In this document: positions 51,050-62,790 of the stretch, one piece after another | Position numbering within the stretch: the first letter of the stretch is position 1 | Layout: the number at the start of each line of letters is the position of its first letter | From: Thereva unica | Lineage: Eukaryota; Arthropoda; Insecta; Diptera; Therevidae | DNA length: 64,000 bases | Direction of reading: 5' to 3' | Assembly: GCA_949987705.1 (NCBI GenBank) | Contig: CATLJY010000173.1 | Span: 56,753 to 120,752, forward strand | Notes under the pieces: model-generated | Seen by the model: only the letters and a program-made list of their open reading frames with translations | Told to the model about the DNA's origin: nothing | Database searches by the model: none | Program-made: the position numbers and the translations under genes

Positions 51050-52113
51050 GATAAAACTAAAATTGTTTGGGGATGTTTGGTTGACATAAATAAAATTTTT
51101 GCATGTTTAATGAAACTAAGAAAAATTAATCACTTTTACAAAAATATAGAATTGCCTAAAAAAGCTACCGATTTACTATGTCACTTAAAAGTCGCAGAAT
51201 TTGCTTTTGACGAGACAACGTCGCGAAACATGATGATGAAGAACATGTTCATGACAGTGATGTTGACGATCAATCTAAAAGTACTAATGATAATAAACAA
51301 CATAAACCTGCATTACTGACTCAAATGTTTCAATCAGATGGATTCTATGAACAATATACAGTCTACCCCATTAACGAGAAAAGAGTAAATGAAACATCAA
51401 CAGCTCTTTATCAAATGAAAAAAGTTATAGATATTCCTTTGGATAATAGAGAAAAGGCTCTTGATCTTTTATGCTTTCCCGATCTTTATCCTTATGTAGA
51501 AAATGGTCAACATGCTAAACGTAGCATACCCTTGAGTGATTCTGAATATATAAAGCTGAGGCTTATGTCCAAGCATTCACGATACAGGCTTAATATCCAA
51601 TACTTATTCTTTCTGCTAAATGACAATAATAACCGCCAGTTAAAAGCCGGAATGTACCACAAAATAAATATTACTAATCCAAGTTTGCAATATACAGCTG
51701 AAACTTATTTAGATTTATTGCACAAAGATCTATTACAAACTGATTTGAATACTATATTCTCTAGACTTCGAAACACAAAACAATACTGGAAGATACCAAG
51801 AAGTGATGTCCATTGTATGGTAGATCACTATGGTGCTGCTACATGGTTTCTTACTTTGAGTCCTGCTGAATGGCTATGGAATGATTTGATTGAATACATC
51901 CGTAAAGTTAATGACCCTCAATTAAATACAACACCACGGGAAGAATTAATAGCAGCAGATCCAGTCTCAGCTTCCAGGTTTATCGAAAACAAATTTCACG
52001 CAATGCTTGATTTTATATGCTCAGAGCATGCTCCATTGGGCAAAGTCGTTCATTACTTTTGGCAACGAGAGTATCAAGGAAGAGGTACTCAGCAGTTCCA
52101 CATGTTATTGTAG
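51050..52113 (+). pseudogene. Helitron Rep, N-terminal part and HUH region
   Basis: Starts LVDINKIFACLMKLRKINHF then YKNIELP (conserved pre-Rep block), shifts frame near 51200, then runs open from 51325: FYEQYTVYPINEKRVNETST, KALDLLCFPDLYPYVENGQH, MSKHSRYRLNIQYLFFLLND, TWFLTLSPAEWLWNDL. The HUH motif region reads REYQGRGTQQFHMLL, where the first histidine expected before FH is Q. The frame is then lost at 52111. Rep nicks and joins DNA strands in rolling-circle transposition. Both the missing His and the frame breaks mark it inactive. Confidence 0.85.
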
Positions 52114-52976
52114 GTGGTGGTTCTCCAATACTTGGAGAATCCACTAATGAGGAGGTAGCAACATGTATTGGGAAATACGTGACTTGTCGAATTCCTAATA
52201 ACAAAATTTCACCAATTCTATACGAACGAGTTACTACTCATCAAAAACATCGTCATAATGGTTACTGTTTACGAAGCAAAAAGACTAAATTCGGATTCTG
52301 CAAAATTTGTAGATTTGGTTTTGCTCGGCCTCTTACCAAAGATATTATTTTAAAAGATGTCATAACTTCCATTGCTAATAGGAAAACGTTTAAAACCAAG
52401 AGTCGATTGTACGATATTCCAAGATCACGCGGCGAAGAGTATATTAACGATTATAATCCAGCCATTTTATTAGCATGGGAGGGCAACATGGATATCCAAT
52501 TTTGTGGCGAAAAATCGAAAACTATAACATATTATATTACTAAATATCAGACAAAGAGTGAAAAAAGCCATGTAAAAGATACTCTCGCAGAAATAGATTT
52601 GTCAAAACCTCTTCAAAGTCGTTTGTGGGCTTATTCTGTACGTGCCTTGAACCACCGTGAATGTGGAGCATTAGAATGTGCTGATACATTACTAGGAATT
52701 CATTTGCATGGAACTGATCCTTATACGAAAATTAAATGGATTAACGTCAATGAAATAAGGAATAAAAAACTAAAAGATAGAACCTATATTGAACAATTAG
52801 ATTCAAAATCAACTGACATTTTTTGTCCCAATTTGACAGATGATCACTATCCAAATCGCCCAAAAGAATTAGAATCATTCTGTTTATACGACTTTGCAAA
52901 GTGGTTCGATTTTACAAATTCGAAACCAAGAAGTGAAAATGCTGAATATTATAAATTAATTCAAGTCGTTATCTGA
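52085..52976 (+). pseudogene. Helitron Rep, C-terminal part with the tyrosine motif
   Basis: Continues in another frame: SPILGESTNEEVATCIGKYV, RKTFKTKSRLYDIPRSRGEE, LLAWEGNMDIQFCGEKSKTI. The tyrosine motif is TYYITKYQTKSEKS, with two Tyr four apart as expected in Helitron Rep. CADTLLGIHLHGTDPYTKIK and YDFAKWFDF follow. Stop 52974-52976. The catalytic tyrosines remain although the HUH part is damaged. Confidence 0.82.
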
Positions 52977-52988
52977 AAAAGCGTACAC

Positions 52989-53500
52989 ATGAATGTCTTA
53001 TTAATCATTTCAAATACAAAGCAGATACACATCCAGAAAAGTATTTTTTTTTCTTTATTATTTTTATTCAAACCTTGGAGAGATATAGCAGAGTTGAAGA
53101 ATGGATTTCAAACATATACTGAAGCATTTGATAATTTAAAATCAACTCTGGATAATGCAATGAAATACCATCAAAACTATACTGAAATGCAACAAGCTTT
53201 TAATCAAGTCCAAGAACTCATTAAGCAACAAATGGAGGAAAATGAAAAAGAACAATTGCAAGATAATGAGGATGATTCATTAGGCTGCAAACCAATGGAA
53301 GCTGAGGAAGCTATGAAAGGTTTTAAAGACATTGATGCTAATGTTCAAGAAGAGAACATCGAAGACATAGTATTACAATTAAACTCGGATCAAAAACGTG
53401 TTTTGCTAAGCTAAGCTATTCTGAAATTCTACGTCTTTACGTTAGTGGGGAAGCTGGAACAGGAAAAACTTTTCTCATTTACGCTATTAGATGTTGAATA
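52989..53500 (+). pseudogene. Helitron linker and truncated Pif1-like helicase
   Basis: PWRDIAELKNGFQTYTEAFD then NLKSTLDNAMKYHQN is the typical pre-helicase block. LNSDQKRVL follows, and after a frame change VSGEAGTGKTFLIYAI gives the Walker A of the Pif1-like helicase at about 53440-53490. Everything after about 53500 (Walker B and later motifs) is missing, so the element is broken here. Confidence 0.8.
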
Positions 53501-54795
53501 ATTGCAAAACTCACAACAAAACATGATTCCACGATTTCTGTAATTAATTATTTAACTACAAGGATTATCAGAAGTTAGTGCATTGGTGAACTAACAATAT
53601 TAAACTAAACTATTAAAATTACTTACATCTCTCTCTCCAATATAAGTAATCCGATCGCTTTTCAAATATTTTTATCAGAAAATACAGCTCAATTGTAATC
53701 GCACTGTGGATTATTTATCACCTCGTAGATAAGGCACTGTTGATTCGAAAGGACTTAAATAAGTCTGTAACTAATAGTAATGCAAAACTAATTAATATGA
53801 TTAGAAATATTAAAGTAAACTAATAAAACTACTTACATTTTTCTCTGCAATATGAGTAATCCGACAGTTCACTAATACACAAATAAAATTGATTTTATTT
53901 AAATTTATTTTTTATACACATAAATAAGACTGGCGCTGTTTCGTACGTGTGCTGTTTCGTTCGTCTCTAACTGACACGTATTCAATTCTGATTGATAGAA
54001 ATATTTGCTTTCAAATTTTAGCTCGAGCTAACAGATTGTTCCCGAACGCCTTGACCTACTTTCAATTTCTCCAGAATTCAGAAAGCAGTTCACTAATACC
54101 TACAAATAAGATTTAATACACACTGGATATGGTGGTCTACTTTAAATTTTTCTGTATTGCGCGGGCGATATAGACTCAAATGCCAAAAAACACACAAGAC
54201 CACACAACAAGCACATGCACAGGTCACTTACATTTTATTCAACCTTTTATATTACACGGGATACAGCGGACGAACAAAAATATAATGAAAAAGTGGTTTT
54301 GTGAAGAGAGGGTGTAAGGGGGAAATGAAATGATCACCCAAGCCCCCAATTATATTTCATTTCCAAGAACTGAAATAGGCGCAAACACACTTGGCGGTAA
54401 CGGGAATATCGTTTAAAATACTCGGGCTACCATTATGTGCTAACACAAACAGCAGGCGGCGCGGAGAAATTAAATCTATGTGGAATTCTGCCGAATTCTG
54501 AATTCTAGAAATTTTAAAATACATATTTGAAACTATTCAATTTACTAGAAAATGTTCGTAACTTTAATATGTGTATAGTAAAATTTCAAAGTACAATATG
54601 CATAATTAGAAAAATTACAATACGTGTTTTATGATTACAAGAAAAGATTAAAATTACAATTTTTTTTTGGATATTTACAAACACACAACCTAAATTTTTG
54701 TAAATTGTATTGTAATTTTAAATTGATATACTCAAAATTGTAATTTTCCTATACATTTATGTTGTAAATGTTTAGTAAATTTACAATCTTTTTTT
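53501..54795. other. Non-coding AT-rich region with internal repeats
   Basis: AATATTAAACTAAACTATTA with TTACTTACATCTCTCTCTCC (about 53597-53655) is similar to a segment about 212 bases on (about 53806-53865). CAGTTCACTAATAC occurs at about 53867 and 54087. A GC-richer patch lies at 54150-54480. No gene recognised. Confidence 0.5.
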
Positions 54796-54804
54796 AACAG
54801 TGTA

Positions 54805-56586
54805 GTCTTACAATGGATCAAGGAACACCCATCGCGTTGGAAAACTTATGTTGCCAATAGAGTTCTTGAAATACAGGAGATCATCAAATACGACAATTGG
54901 CGTCATATCTCCACCAATCAAAATCCAGCTGATATTGCATCAAGAGGAACTGCAGTATAAAAACCTGCAGTCGAATGAAATGTGGTGGAAAGATCCTGAA
55001 TGGTTAAGTCGTCCTGAAAGCACTTGGCCAATATGGCAGAAAACAGCAGATCGAACTCACCTAGAAGCTAAGAAACCAGCAAGTTAATCTTTCAATATCA
55101 TTGTTAAGGATGATATATTATTGAAGTATTCATCATTCACACAGCTCTTTCGAATACTTGCCAAAATTCTCCGTTGTATTCAAAATTGTCGGAGAGCATC
55201 GGTAACCCATATCAAGGGTAGTTATTTAAAGTAAGCCGAAAACAGAGTTTTTCGTTTAGTCCAACAAAGCAGTTTCAAAGAAGAATATAATAATTTGTCC
55301 AATAAAACTCCAGTACCTAACAAAAGCAAGCTCGTGCAACTCAGCCCCTTCATCGACGATGAAGGAATAATCAGAGTTGGGGGTCGTTTGCAAAGGGCCA
55401 TTATACCTTTTAACAAGATGCATCCTATCATACTACCAAAGGATCATCACATAACACGCCTTATAATCGATAAAATTCATAGGGAAGCAATGCATGGAGG
55501 ATTATCATTAGTATTGGCCACTAGTCGTAACAAGTATTGGATATTAGATGCACGGCGAATCATTTCCAGCCAAATTCATAAATGCGTTATTTGTGCACGG
55601 CATCGAAAAGAAACGATCACACAGTTAATGGGTAATTTACCTGATGAGCGGATACGGATAAGCAAGCCTTTCAGTCGGGTAGGAATTGATTATGCAGGAC
55701 CGATCATCATAAAGACAAAGCAAAACAGTTGAAGGCATATTTTTGTATTTTTATTTGCATGGTCACAAAGGCAGTTCATCTTGAAACTGTATCATCACTA
55801 TCCTCAGAAGCCTTTCTTGCCAGCCCTAAAAAGATTTGTTTCACGAAGAGGTCTGTGTACCGACATTTTGTCGGATTGTGGAACAAACTTCAATGGAGGT
55901 AAAAGGATATTAGATAAAGACTTACAAGAAGCGATTTCGAAATCAACACCAATAGCGGCACAATATTTGGCATCTAAATCGATACTATGGCACTTCAATC
56001 CACCTGCGGCACCTCACTTTGGCGGGCTTTGGGAGGCTGGAGTAAAATCAAAAAAGAATCATTTACGTTGAATGTCATTTGTACATTTGAGGAGTTGTCA
56101 ACAATCTTAGCACAAATCGAATGCTGCTTAAATTCACGTCCACTTTCGTATGTCAATAATGATCCCAATGATATGTTGATCTTAACGCCGGGACATTTTT
56201 TAATTGGAGATGCATTAAATGCTGTACCAAAACCAGATTATACTGACGAGAAAATACCACCTTTACAAAGATGGCGACACTTGCAACAACGAGTCAGGCA
56301 TTTCTGGAAAAGATGGTCAAGAGACTATCTCCACCAATTACAACATCGACCCAAATGGTTTAAACCTCAAAGGAATATACAGATTGGAGATATTGTGTTA
56401 TTAAAAAGCGAGAACTCACCTCCAACGTGTTGGCCACTTGGAAGAATTGAACAGGTGTATCCAGGCCAAGACGGACTAATCAGAGTAGTTCAAGTAAGGA
56501 CTCAAAACACTTCCTTTAAGAGACCAGTCTCCAAGCTAACTAGACTTCCAATCACTTCATCAACTACCGAAACAATAATAAACTAG
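54805..56586 (+). pseudogene. BEL/Pao pol remnant: RNase H end, integrase, C-terminal domain
   Basis: The end of RNase H reads WRHISTNQNPADIASRGT (about 54897-54950). The integrase zinc-binding domain spans about 55300-55600 (DEGIIRVGGRLQRA, MHPIILPKDHHITRLI, CVICARHRKE). The catalytic acids are D in RVGIDYAGP (about 55689), D in DILSDCGTNFNGG (about 55880) and E in PHFGGLWEAGVKS (about 56035). The typical BEL C-terminal domain (DUF5641-like) reads LTPGHFLIGDAL, RWRHLQQRVRHFWKRWSRDY, GDIVLLKSEN, ending at stop 56584-56586. Stops and frame breaks lie near 54958, 55086, 55732 and 56070. Gag, protease and RT are absent, so this is a 5'-truncated element. Confidence 0.88.
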
Positions 56587-56901
56587 ATGTAGGATAGGTG
56601 TTTTCATGTTTGTGTTATCTATGTTCTTGAGTTATCTTTACTGTATTTCGGATAAGTATCTTCATGCCTGTGTTACTTATGTTTTTGTGTTACTTTTTAA
56701 AAATCAAAACAAACTTATTAATAGTCTCCATTCCAGATGGAATATTATTGGAGTACTTACTCTCTTAGAGGATATCTATTTTTCACCTGTATCGAGTCCA
56801 ATACTGGAAAACGTAATGAATAATGAAGTTGGTCCCGAGGTTCCACCACTGTCACCTGTAAGGAAAATCAGTAAAGATCGTCGTGTCAGATACGAACAAT
56901 T
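56587..56901 (+). other. BEL/Pao 3' region, left of the LINE insertion
   Basis: Contains repeated TGTGTTA-CTATGTT-type words. An open frame ending GPEVPPLSPVRKISKDRRVR runs into the LINE target duplication and continues after the LINE at 57890. Function not recognised. Confidence 0.45.
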
Positions 56902-57876
56902 CTTCTTCTTGTTCTTTGATCCGTTAGCTGGCGGTCCGAGCGGGACGTCCCCGCAACGGATACGCTGCTGTCGGTGCCGCTGGGTCCCGAACTCTATTCA
57001 CGATTCGCTTCCATTCTTCTCGGTTTTTGGCGGTGTCTCGAGCCTCGGTAACTGATAATCGTTGATTCTTTAAGTCACCCTCGATATTCTTCAACCAGGT
57101 TTTCTTCGGTGCCGATCGCTGTATTCTCCAGTCTGCAGGACGGTCTCGCCAGAGAAGTTTACGTGGCAAGCAGTTATCATCCATTCGGCAAACATGTCCA
57201 AACCACCGTAGTCGACGTTTTTGCATTTCTTCTTCGATCAGTGTTTGCTGATCGCATCTTTGTCTGACAACCTCGTTTCGAAGGCGATCACGGAGTGAGA
57301 CACGGAGGATCTGCCTCAAACATCGCATTTGGAAGACCTCGAGCTTCTTAACGTCCGGTTTGAGCAGTGTCCACGTTTCAGATCCATAAAGAAGAATCGG
57401 AAGAATCAACGTTCGGTAAAGACGTAGTTTTGTTTTGATGGAGATATTTGCTCGTTTCCATATGCACCACTTGAGCGAGGCGAATGTTGCTGTTGCCTGG
57501 CCGATACGGCTGTGAACGTCGGCCGTCGATGCTACTTTCGTTTCCTCAACCAATGATTCCAAATATTTGAACCTTGGAACCTGTTCGATTTGGGTTCCAT
57601 CGAGGTGAACACTGGCTCTTGATCCATCCGTTGTGAGCACTTTGGTCTTTTCCGCATTGATTTTTAACCCGTATGATTGGGCGATGCGGGAAATATTGTA
57701 TAAGATGTCCGTTGCTTCGGCATCCGTATCGGCGAAAACAGCGCTATCGTCGGCGAACATGAAGTCTGTTACGAAGTTGTTTTCGTCGTATTGAACTCCG
57801 AGTCGTCCATCGAATGCTTCACGCATAATCGCGTCGATCACAACGTTGAAGAGAAGTGGCGAAGCGACGTCTCCCT
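56902..57876 (-). mobile_element. 5'-truncated LINE with 13-bp target duplication
   Basis: GATACGAACAATT is duplicated at 56889-56901 and 57877-57889. On the minus strand the element ends in a short (GAA)n tail next to 56902. It holds only the end of RT. Confidence 0.9.
56924..57876 (-). pseudogene. LINE reverse transcriptase C-terminal part
   Basis: Starts in mid-RT with QGDVASPLLFNVVIDAIMRE. The active site FADDSAVFAD and LKINAEKTKVL follow, then the thumb and C-terminal region LYRTLILPILLYGSETWTLL, LRWFGHVCRM, and stop at 56924-56926. The open frame reported upstream of 57876 is not LINE sequence. Resembles RTE- or I-like LINE C-termini, but a tree is needed. No endonuclease. Confidence 0.85.
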
Positions 57877-57889
57877 GATACGAACAATT

Positions 57890-58166
57890 GGAGGATACAA
57901 CCCATACAAGGCCACGTATAACCCAACCGGCCACAATTAACGGATCAAAGCTAACTGATCTCAAACGCCTGCGCCCACCCACGTGTGTAAAGGAACTTGA
58001 GATGAGGATTGAAAATAGTTTCCAGAGCTTCATCACCAGGGAAGGAACGGAAATTTATTTACCGAAAGAAGTCCTGAAAAGAATTAATTTTGAGGAAATC
58101 AAGAAGTGGAAAAAAATGAGAAAACAATTAATTTACCAGACCGCTATCAAGTGCGAGTACGAGTAA
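57890..58166 (+). CDS. Unrecognised ORF in the BEL/Pao 3' region
   Basis: Continues the frame of 56587-56901 past the LINE: RPRITQPATINGSKLTDLKR, then CVKELEMRIENSFQSFITRE and a lysine-rich helical end EEIKKWKKMRKQLIYQ. Stop 58164-58166. It lies between the end of BEL/Pao pol and the candidate 3' LTR, where an extra reading frame can occur. No membrane segment or signal peptide is seen, so an envelope-type protein is not supported. Confidence 0.4.
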
Positions 58167-58267
58167 GAGCTGGTGAGACGATTTTATTTTCAAATTATCA
58201 CAAAAGAGGAGTTGTAAAACGTTTACGTGCAAAGGCTAAGTAATGTGTTGAACAAAGATGTTCAACG

Positions 58268-58279
58268 GCGGGGAGTATG
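58268..58279 (+). promoter_or_regulatory. Candidate polypurine tract of the BEL/Pao element
   Basis: GGCGGGGAGTA just before the TGTTGAGAACAAC that opens the candidate LTR. Confidence 0.5.
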
Positions 58280-58684
58280 TTGAGAACAACATAAAAGCAT
58301 TTCAAAATTAATAAAAGTACATATTTCAAAATTAATTACTTGAAAACCAACCGAGCTAAGGCATTTTCGAAGTTTAATCAGGATCCAGCAGGCGGCGACA
58401 TTTGACATTTGCAACTGTGCAAATATAATATTAAATAAATCAAGAAGGCGACGTTATGTATTTTTTGGGTATAAAAAGACCAGCCGAAAATATTAAAATT
58501 CAGTTAGCAATAACTCTCAAAGCAATTAAGATAGCGACATAAGTTCGAGGTAATGCTCTTTCTGAGTCATTTGGAACGAAATGCGCTATCTTGTTTCTTG
58601 TACCTCGTTGTATTTATGTTTTAAAGTTATTTTATGTTAAATAAAAATTTACTTAAAAATTAATAAGAGATCGTCTTTTTCAAT
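58280..58684 (+). repeat. Candidate BEL/Pao 3' LTR
   Basis: Starts TGTTGAGAACAACATAAAAG. It has a TATA-like GGGTATAAAAAGACC at about 58467 and AAATAAAAATT near 58640, and plausibly ends TTTTTCA at 58684. Its partner 5' LTR is not in the window, so the limits are inferred. Confidence 0.55.
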
Positions 58685-60600
58685 GAGTTTATAGACAAAA
58701 ACCCAACCGTTTTCTATTTTTCATTGGCAAGTTACCTGAGCTGTTCACAAGATGTAAAAAATATGAGTACATATTTTTTTAGGTGGAGGGGAGTGATATG
58801 GCGGCAACGATCGAGTGAGCTACTGATCCATGGCCATACCATCGCCGTGCCGTTATCACTATGAGCAGTGATAAAGAGATAAGGAGAAAAAGCCAGTCTT
58901 CACTCGATCGTTGTCGGTGCCGCCCCGCTTTGGAAATCGTGATCTGTGTTACGGACGAAATTGTAATTAAAGTAATTTTTCATAAAAAGATTGTGTTTCC
59001 AATCCATAAAAATTGGAAAGTGCGTGAACCACTTAAATCCCATACAGGTGTTACTTAGTGGACTTGATATTCCAGTCGGCTGCGCCTAACTACACTTAAA
59101 AAGAAGATCTACATATATTTTCCTCAAGTGACATTTTTACTTGCAATTTAAAATGCTGTTTTAAAATAATCGATATTTGGAGGATCAAAAAGAATCAATA
59201 CTTCAAGTATTTCCACCTAACCTATATATTAGTGTATAAGTTAAGAGTTTCCACAATAAAAGATTATTAAGATAAATTCTGTTTGGAGCTTTAAAGTCTC
59301 TATGTGGTGGAATCCTACAATTATATGGTTTACCCTAAACGTAGGCAATTCGTTTATAAAAAGAAATACATGACCATGGAACAATCCTCCCACTACAGAC
59401 TTGCCCAATTCCTCCAACATCCAGCCTATTGTAAGGAAAAGTGTTCATTCCCTTTGTTGCTGAAAGTACCTTCGTCAAATGTACCATTTAAAAAGTGCTC
59501 TAAAGAATCAAAAACGTTAATTAAACATTCAACAATTAAAAATGAAAATTTAAACCCAAGAAAGTACTCCATAATTTAAAACATTCACTCTACTACTTGT
59601 AAGATTCAAAACACCACAGTTCCACCGAGGCAGCATACAAAGGTAAACTAGAAAATATCTGATTTCTTATCTCTTCATTACTACGACAAAAAGTTCTATT
59701 TTACTACAGGGTAATGAAAACGAATAAAATGTATTAATATTTCTTCATTCAGTGAGAAAAATGCATAAGTATCAATGAAAAACTTATGTAAGGAACAGAC
59801 CAAGCTATAAAAAAGGACATCTGTAAGCTGCTATAGATATAATGACTAATTAAAATTCAGATTCGGTGTTGAAAATTACACGTGAAAACGTTTGCAACTG
59901 CTCTCAGTTACTCCAGATAGAAAAGTCATAAATCCGCCAACTTGGTGTGACAGTATTCAAATATCGGTGAGTGAAAAACAGTCGGTCGGATGAGGGTCAT
60001 ATTTTACCACGGTCCCCTGAGATAACTGGAAATCATATTTCATGGCAAAATAAAATATTTAAGGAGGAATGATAAAGTCCTGTCATATTTTTCGCCAGTG
60101 GATTTTACCGGTAAAATAAGATAATCACAGATTTATGGCCAGGTACACGTTTTCCAGGATTTTTGGCACGTTTTTTACTTTGCACCGGAAACAAATGATA
60201 TTAATCATTTATAACTGGCGTTTGTCATTGCGCCTTTAAAGTTGAAACGATGTGCTATTCGGATTTATAAACAATGCGCTCATATACATATACGTATTTC
60301 TAACAATCTTTAATTTCGAGTTTCGGGTACCTTATTTGTTTATCATAGCACTTTAGCAGGGATCATATAGTTTTATAAGCGACATTTTTAAGAGGTGTTT
60401 TTTTATGCAACTGAATGTTTTACGATACGTTTATATTTTTAAAAAGCGCTACAATACTTTCTCACAGCATAAGGCAGACTGCAATGGCTCCTCCCCTGGA
60501 CGAATTTTACAACAGGCTTGTATGGCTTATTTGAGGATACATAATCATGCAGCGGTCTAACCGCCACGACAAATTCGTAATCTAATTTCCAAATAAATTA
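58685..60600. other. Non-coding region with a short foldback
   Basis: CAACGATCGAGTGA (about 58804) is inverted at 58898 (TCACTCGATCGTTG), giving a palindromic unit of about 125 bp at 58799-58922. A 91-codon frame at 59304-59579 was not recognised and has low complexity, so it is not called. The remainder shows no gene. Confidence 0.5.
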
Positions 60601-60639
60601 ACCCCGCAAACAGCTACACACTGTATTATACGAAATGGG

Positions 60640-61535
60640 ATTCTACTAAACACCTTCTATTCTTGGTGTTCCAACAACAAACTTGAGCTTAATATTAGTA
60701 AATGCGAGATCATGACTTTTTGTAGGAAACGTGACAACAACCCGTACTGAATCTATAATCGATCTAGGGGTTAGGTTAGAAAATAAGTTGGATTTCTCCA
60801 CCCACAACAATTATATCTCCTCCAAGGTCAATTCAGTCCTGGGATTTATAAAAAAATGGTCAAAGAAATTCAGCAACCCTCTCATAACTATACTTGTACG
60901 TATCCTTGGCTAGGCCTTTGCTTGAATACGCCTCCCAGGTATGGTCTCCTTACTACTCCTCCCATGTTGGTAGGATCGAATCGGATCAAAGGTCCAGTTT
61001 GCACTCAGCCACCTCCCGTGGTATGACCCACTTATTCTTCCGCCTTATGAGAGCAGACTTAAATTACTTAACTTAAGCTCTCTCCATAAGCGTCGCAAGG
61101 TCGCTGAAGTTATATTCGTTCATCGGCTGATGAACGATAAGGTGGACTCAGATTTCTTAAGAAGCCGCACGTCTTTTAGAGTGAATAACTACAACCTGAG
61201 AGGTGATCCTCTCCTGCACATTTATTCCTCTAATACTAATAATGGCATGTTCGAACCGGTTAATCGCATGCTCATAAATACTAACAAATATAGGAGTGTG
61301 TTTAGCCTGCTAAGTAGTGAAGCTATCCTTAAAAAGACGCTTCTCAATTTGGCGTGACTTCCTGCCCCACTCCCTTTTAGTTTTTGCATGCTTCTTTGTT
61401 TGATGTTTTGTGATCTTATATGTTATCGAATATTTTATGTTTGCATGTCGCAGCTGAGCCACGACGGCAGTGGTAAATGTTTCTCAGCCCTGCTGAGAAG
61501 TGCACCTTCTGAGCTAGAAGGGTAAACTCTGTTAC
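60640..61535 (+). pseudogene. Jockey-like LINE 3' part, first copy
   Basis: Reads CSNNKLELNISKCEIMTF near 60670, then IIDLGVRLENKLDFSTHNNY, VNSVLGFIKKWSKKF and SLARPLLEYASQVWSPYYSS in shifted frames, then VDSDFLRSRTSFRVNNYNLR. This is the post-RT end of a Jockey-like ORF2. The stop region near 61355 is followed by a 3' UTR with AAATGTTTCTCAGCCC. Several frame breaks. Confidence 0.75.
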
Positions 61536-62130
61536 GGATTAGATTTGATAGTAAGCTGAATTTTTCCACTCACATCAACTACATTTCTTATAGAGGTAGT
61601 TTAGTCCTAGGTTTCTTAAAAAGGTGGTCCAAAGAATTTAACAACCTCTTGTAAACACGCACTGAATCATCTTCCTTGGAAAACCCATTAGTTCTTCCAT
61701 GATAAAAATCCCGCCTAAGTTATTCAACTTAAGCTCTCTTCACAAGCTTCGTGAGGTGGCCGGCTCAGGTTTTCTAAGTCGCCGTGCGTCGTTTAGAGAG
61801 ACCAGATATAATTTGAGAGGACCACTGCTCTTACACATCAACTCCTCTAACACCAATTATGGCCGATTTGAGCCTGTAAATCGCTTGTTCAAATGTCAAT
61901 AAAAATATTAATGTTTTTAACGTGAGCACTAGCAAAGATCTCCTTAAAAGGAGTCTCTTTAATCTTTCGTGACTGCTTATGTGGTTCGCATTTTTTACTT
62001 AATTTTTAATTTCTATGTTTGCATGCCTCAGCCGAGCCCACGTGTTAGTGGTAAATGTTTCTCAGCCCAGCTGACAAGTGCGCCTATAAGGGAAACTACT
62101 CTATTATTATTATTATATTATGTACATGTC
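61536..62130 (+). pseudogene. Jockey-like LINE 3' part, second copy
   Basis: A second, more decayed copy of the same family, head to tail: KLNFSTHINYISYRGS, SGFLSRRASFRETRYNLRGP, the shared 3' UTR word GTAAATGTTTCTCAGCCC at 62050, and an (ATT)n tail near 62100. Confidence 0.72.
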
Positions 62131-62310
62131 AAATATACTTGGTCTACTCTCAATAGGAGCTGGCTAAGCCGTCTTTGGCGCGGGGAAGGGGGATGAAGTC
62201 GTAGTGCGCGAAAATGGTTGTAATATTGCCTTACATTATTACGTTCAAGATTTCGCGTAATTCCCGGCGGTGCTCGGCGTTGGGGTGGGTGATATATGTA
62301 TGACTTTTCT
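62131..62310. other. Short non-coding stretch
   Basis: No gene. It may be the leader of the LTR element whose primer site lies at 62311-62323 on the minus strand. Confidence 0.4.
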
Positions 62311-62475
62311 TATTTGGGCGCCACGTAGTTTTAACGGTCTACGAACCGATTATTATATAAAAAAAACTTGAAGGACAGTTAGTTTTGTAATTTTATTTTC
62401 ACTTGAATTTTGAATTCTTAAACAATCAATTTAATTTAGATACTCAATAAATAATTTAGATACTCAAATAATCAA
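62311..62475 (-). mobile_element. LTR fragment with primer site, matching the left window edge
   Basis: 62327-62440 matches 1-110. On the minus strand the LTR end is followed two bases later by TGGCGCCCAAATA (62311-62323), a tRNA-Lys-type primer site. The LTR is cut near 62475 by the minisatellite element. Confidence 0.6.
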
Positions 62476-62511
62476 TTTAATCCTTACTAATATTATAAAT
62501 GCGAAAGTAAC

Positions 62512-62512
<1 letters not shown>

Positions 62513-62576
<64 letters not shown>
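62513..62576. repeat. (CTGT)n microsatellite
   Basis: 16 uninterrupted CTGT units. Confidence 0.95.
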
Positions 62577-62790
62577 TACGCTTTCACGCCTAAACCACTA
62601 AACCGATTTTGATGAAATTTGCTACAGACATAGTTTAGACCTTGGAGACGGACATAGGCTACTTTTTATGGAGAAAAAAGGGTTTAAGGGGGTGAAATGG
62701 GGTTCAATAAGTTGTAAGGGGATTTTCTATCTTTACTTTTCTTTTCTATTGTATAAAAAGTAACTGACTGACAGACAACGCACAACCTAA

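Noticed and set aside
57877..58036. N-terminal 53 residues of the minus-strand LINE ORF
   Set aside because: They lie beyond the 13-bp target duplication, so they belong to the host BEL/Pao sequence read in antisense.
59304..59579. 91-codon ORF
   Set aside because: No recognisable pattern, AT-rich composition and no supporting context.
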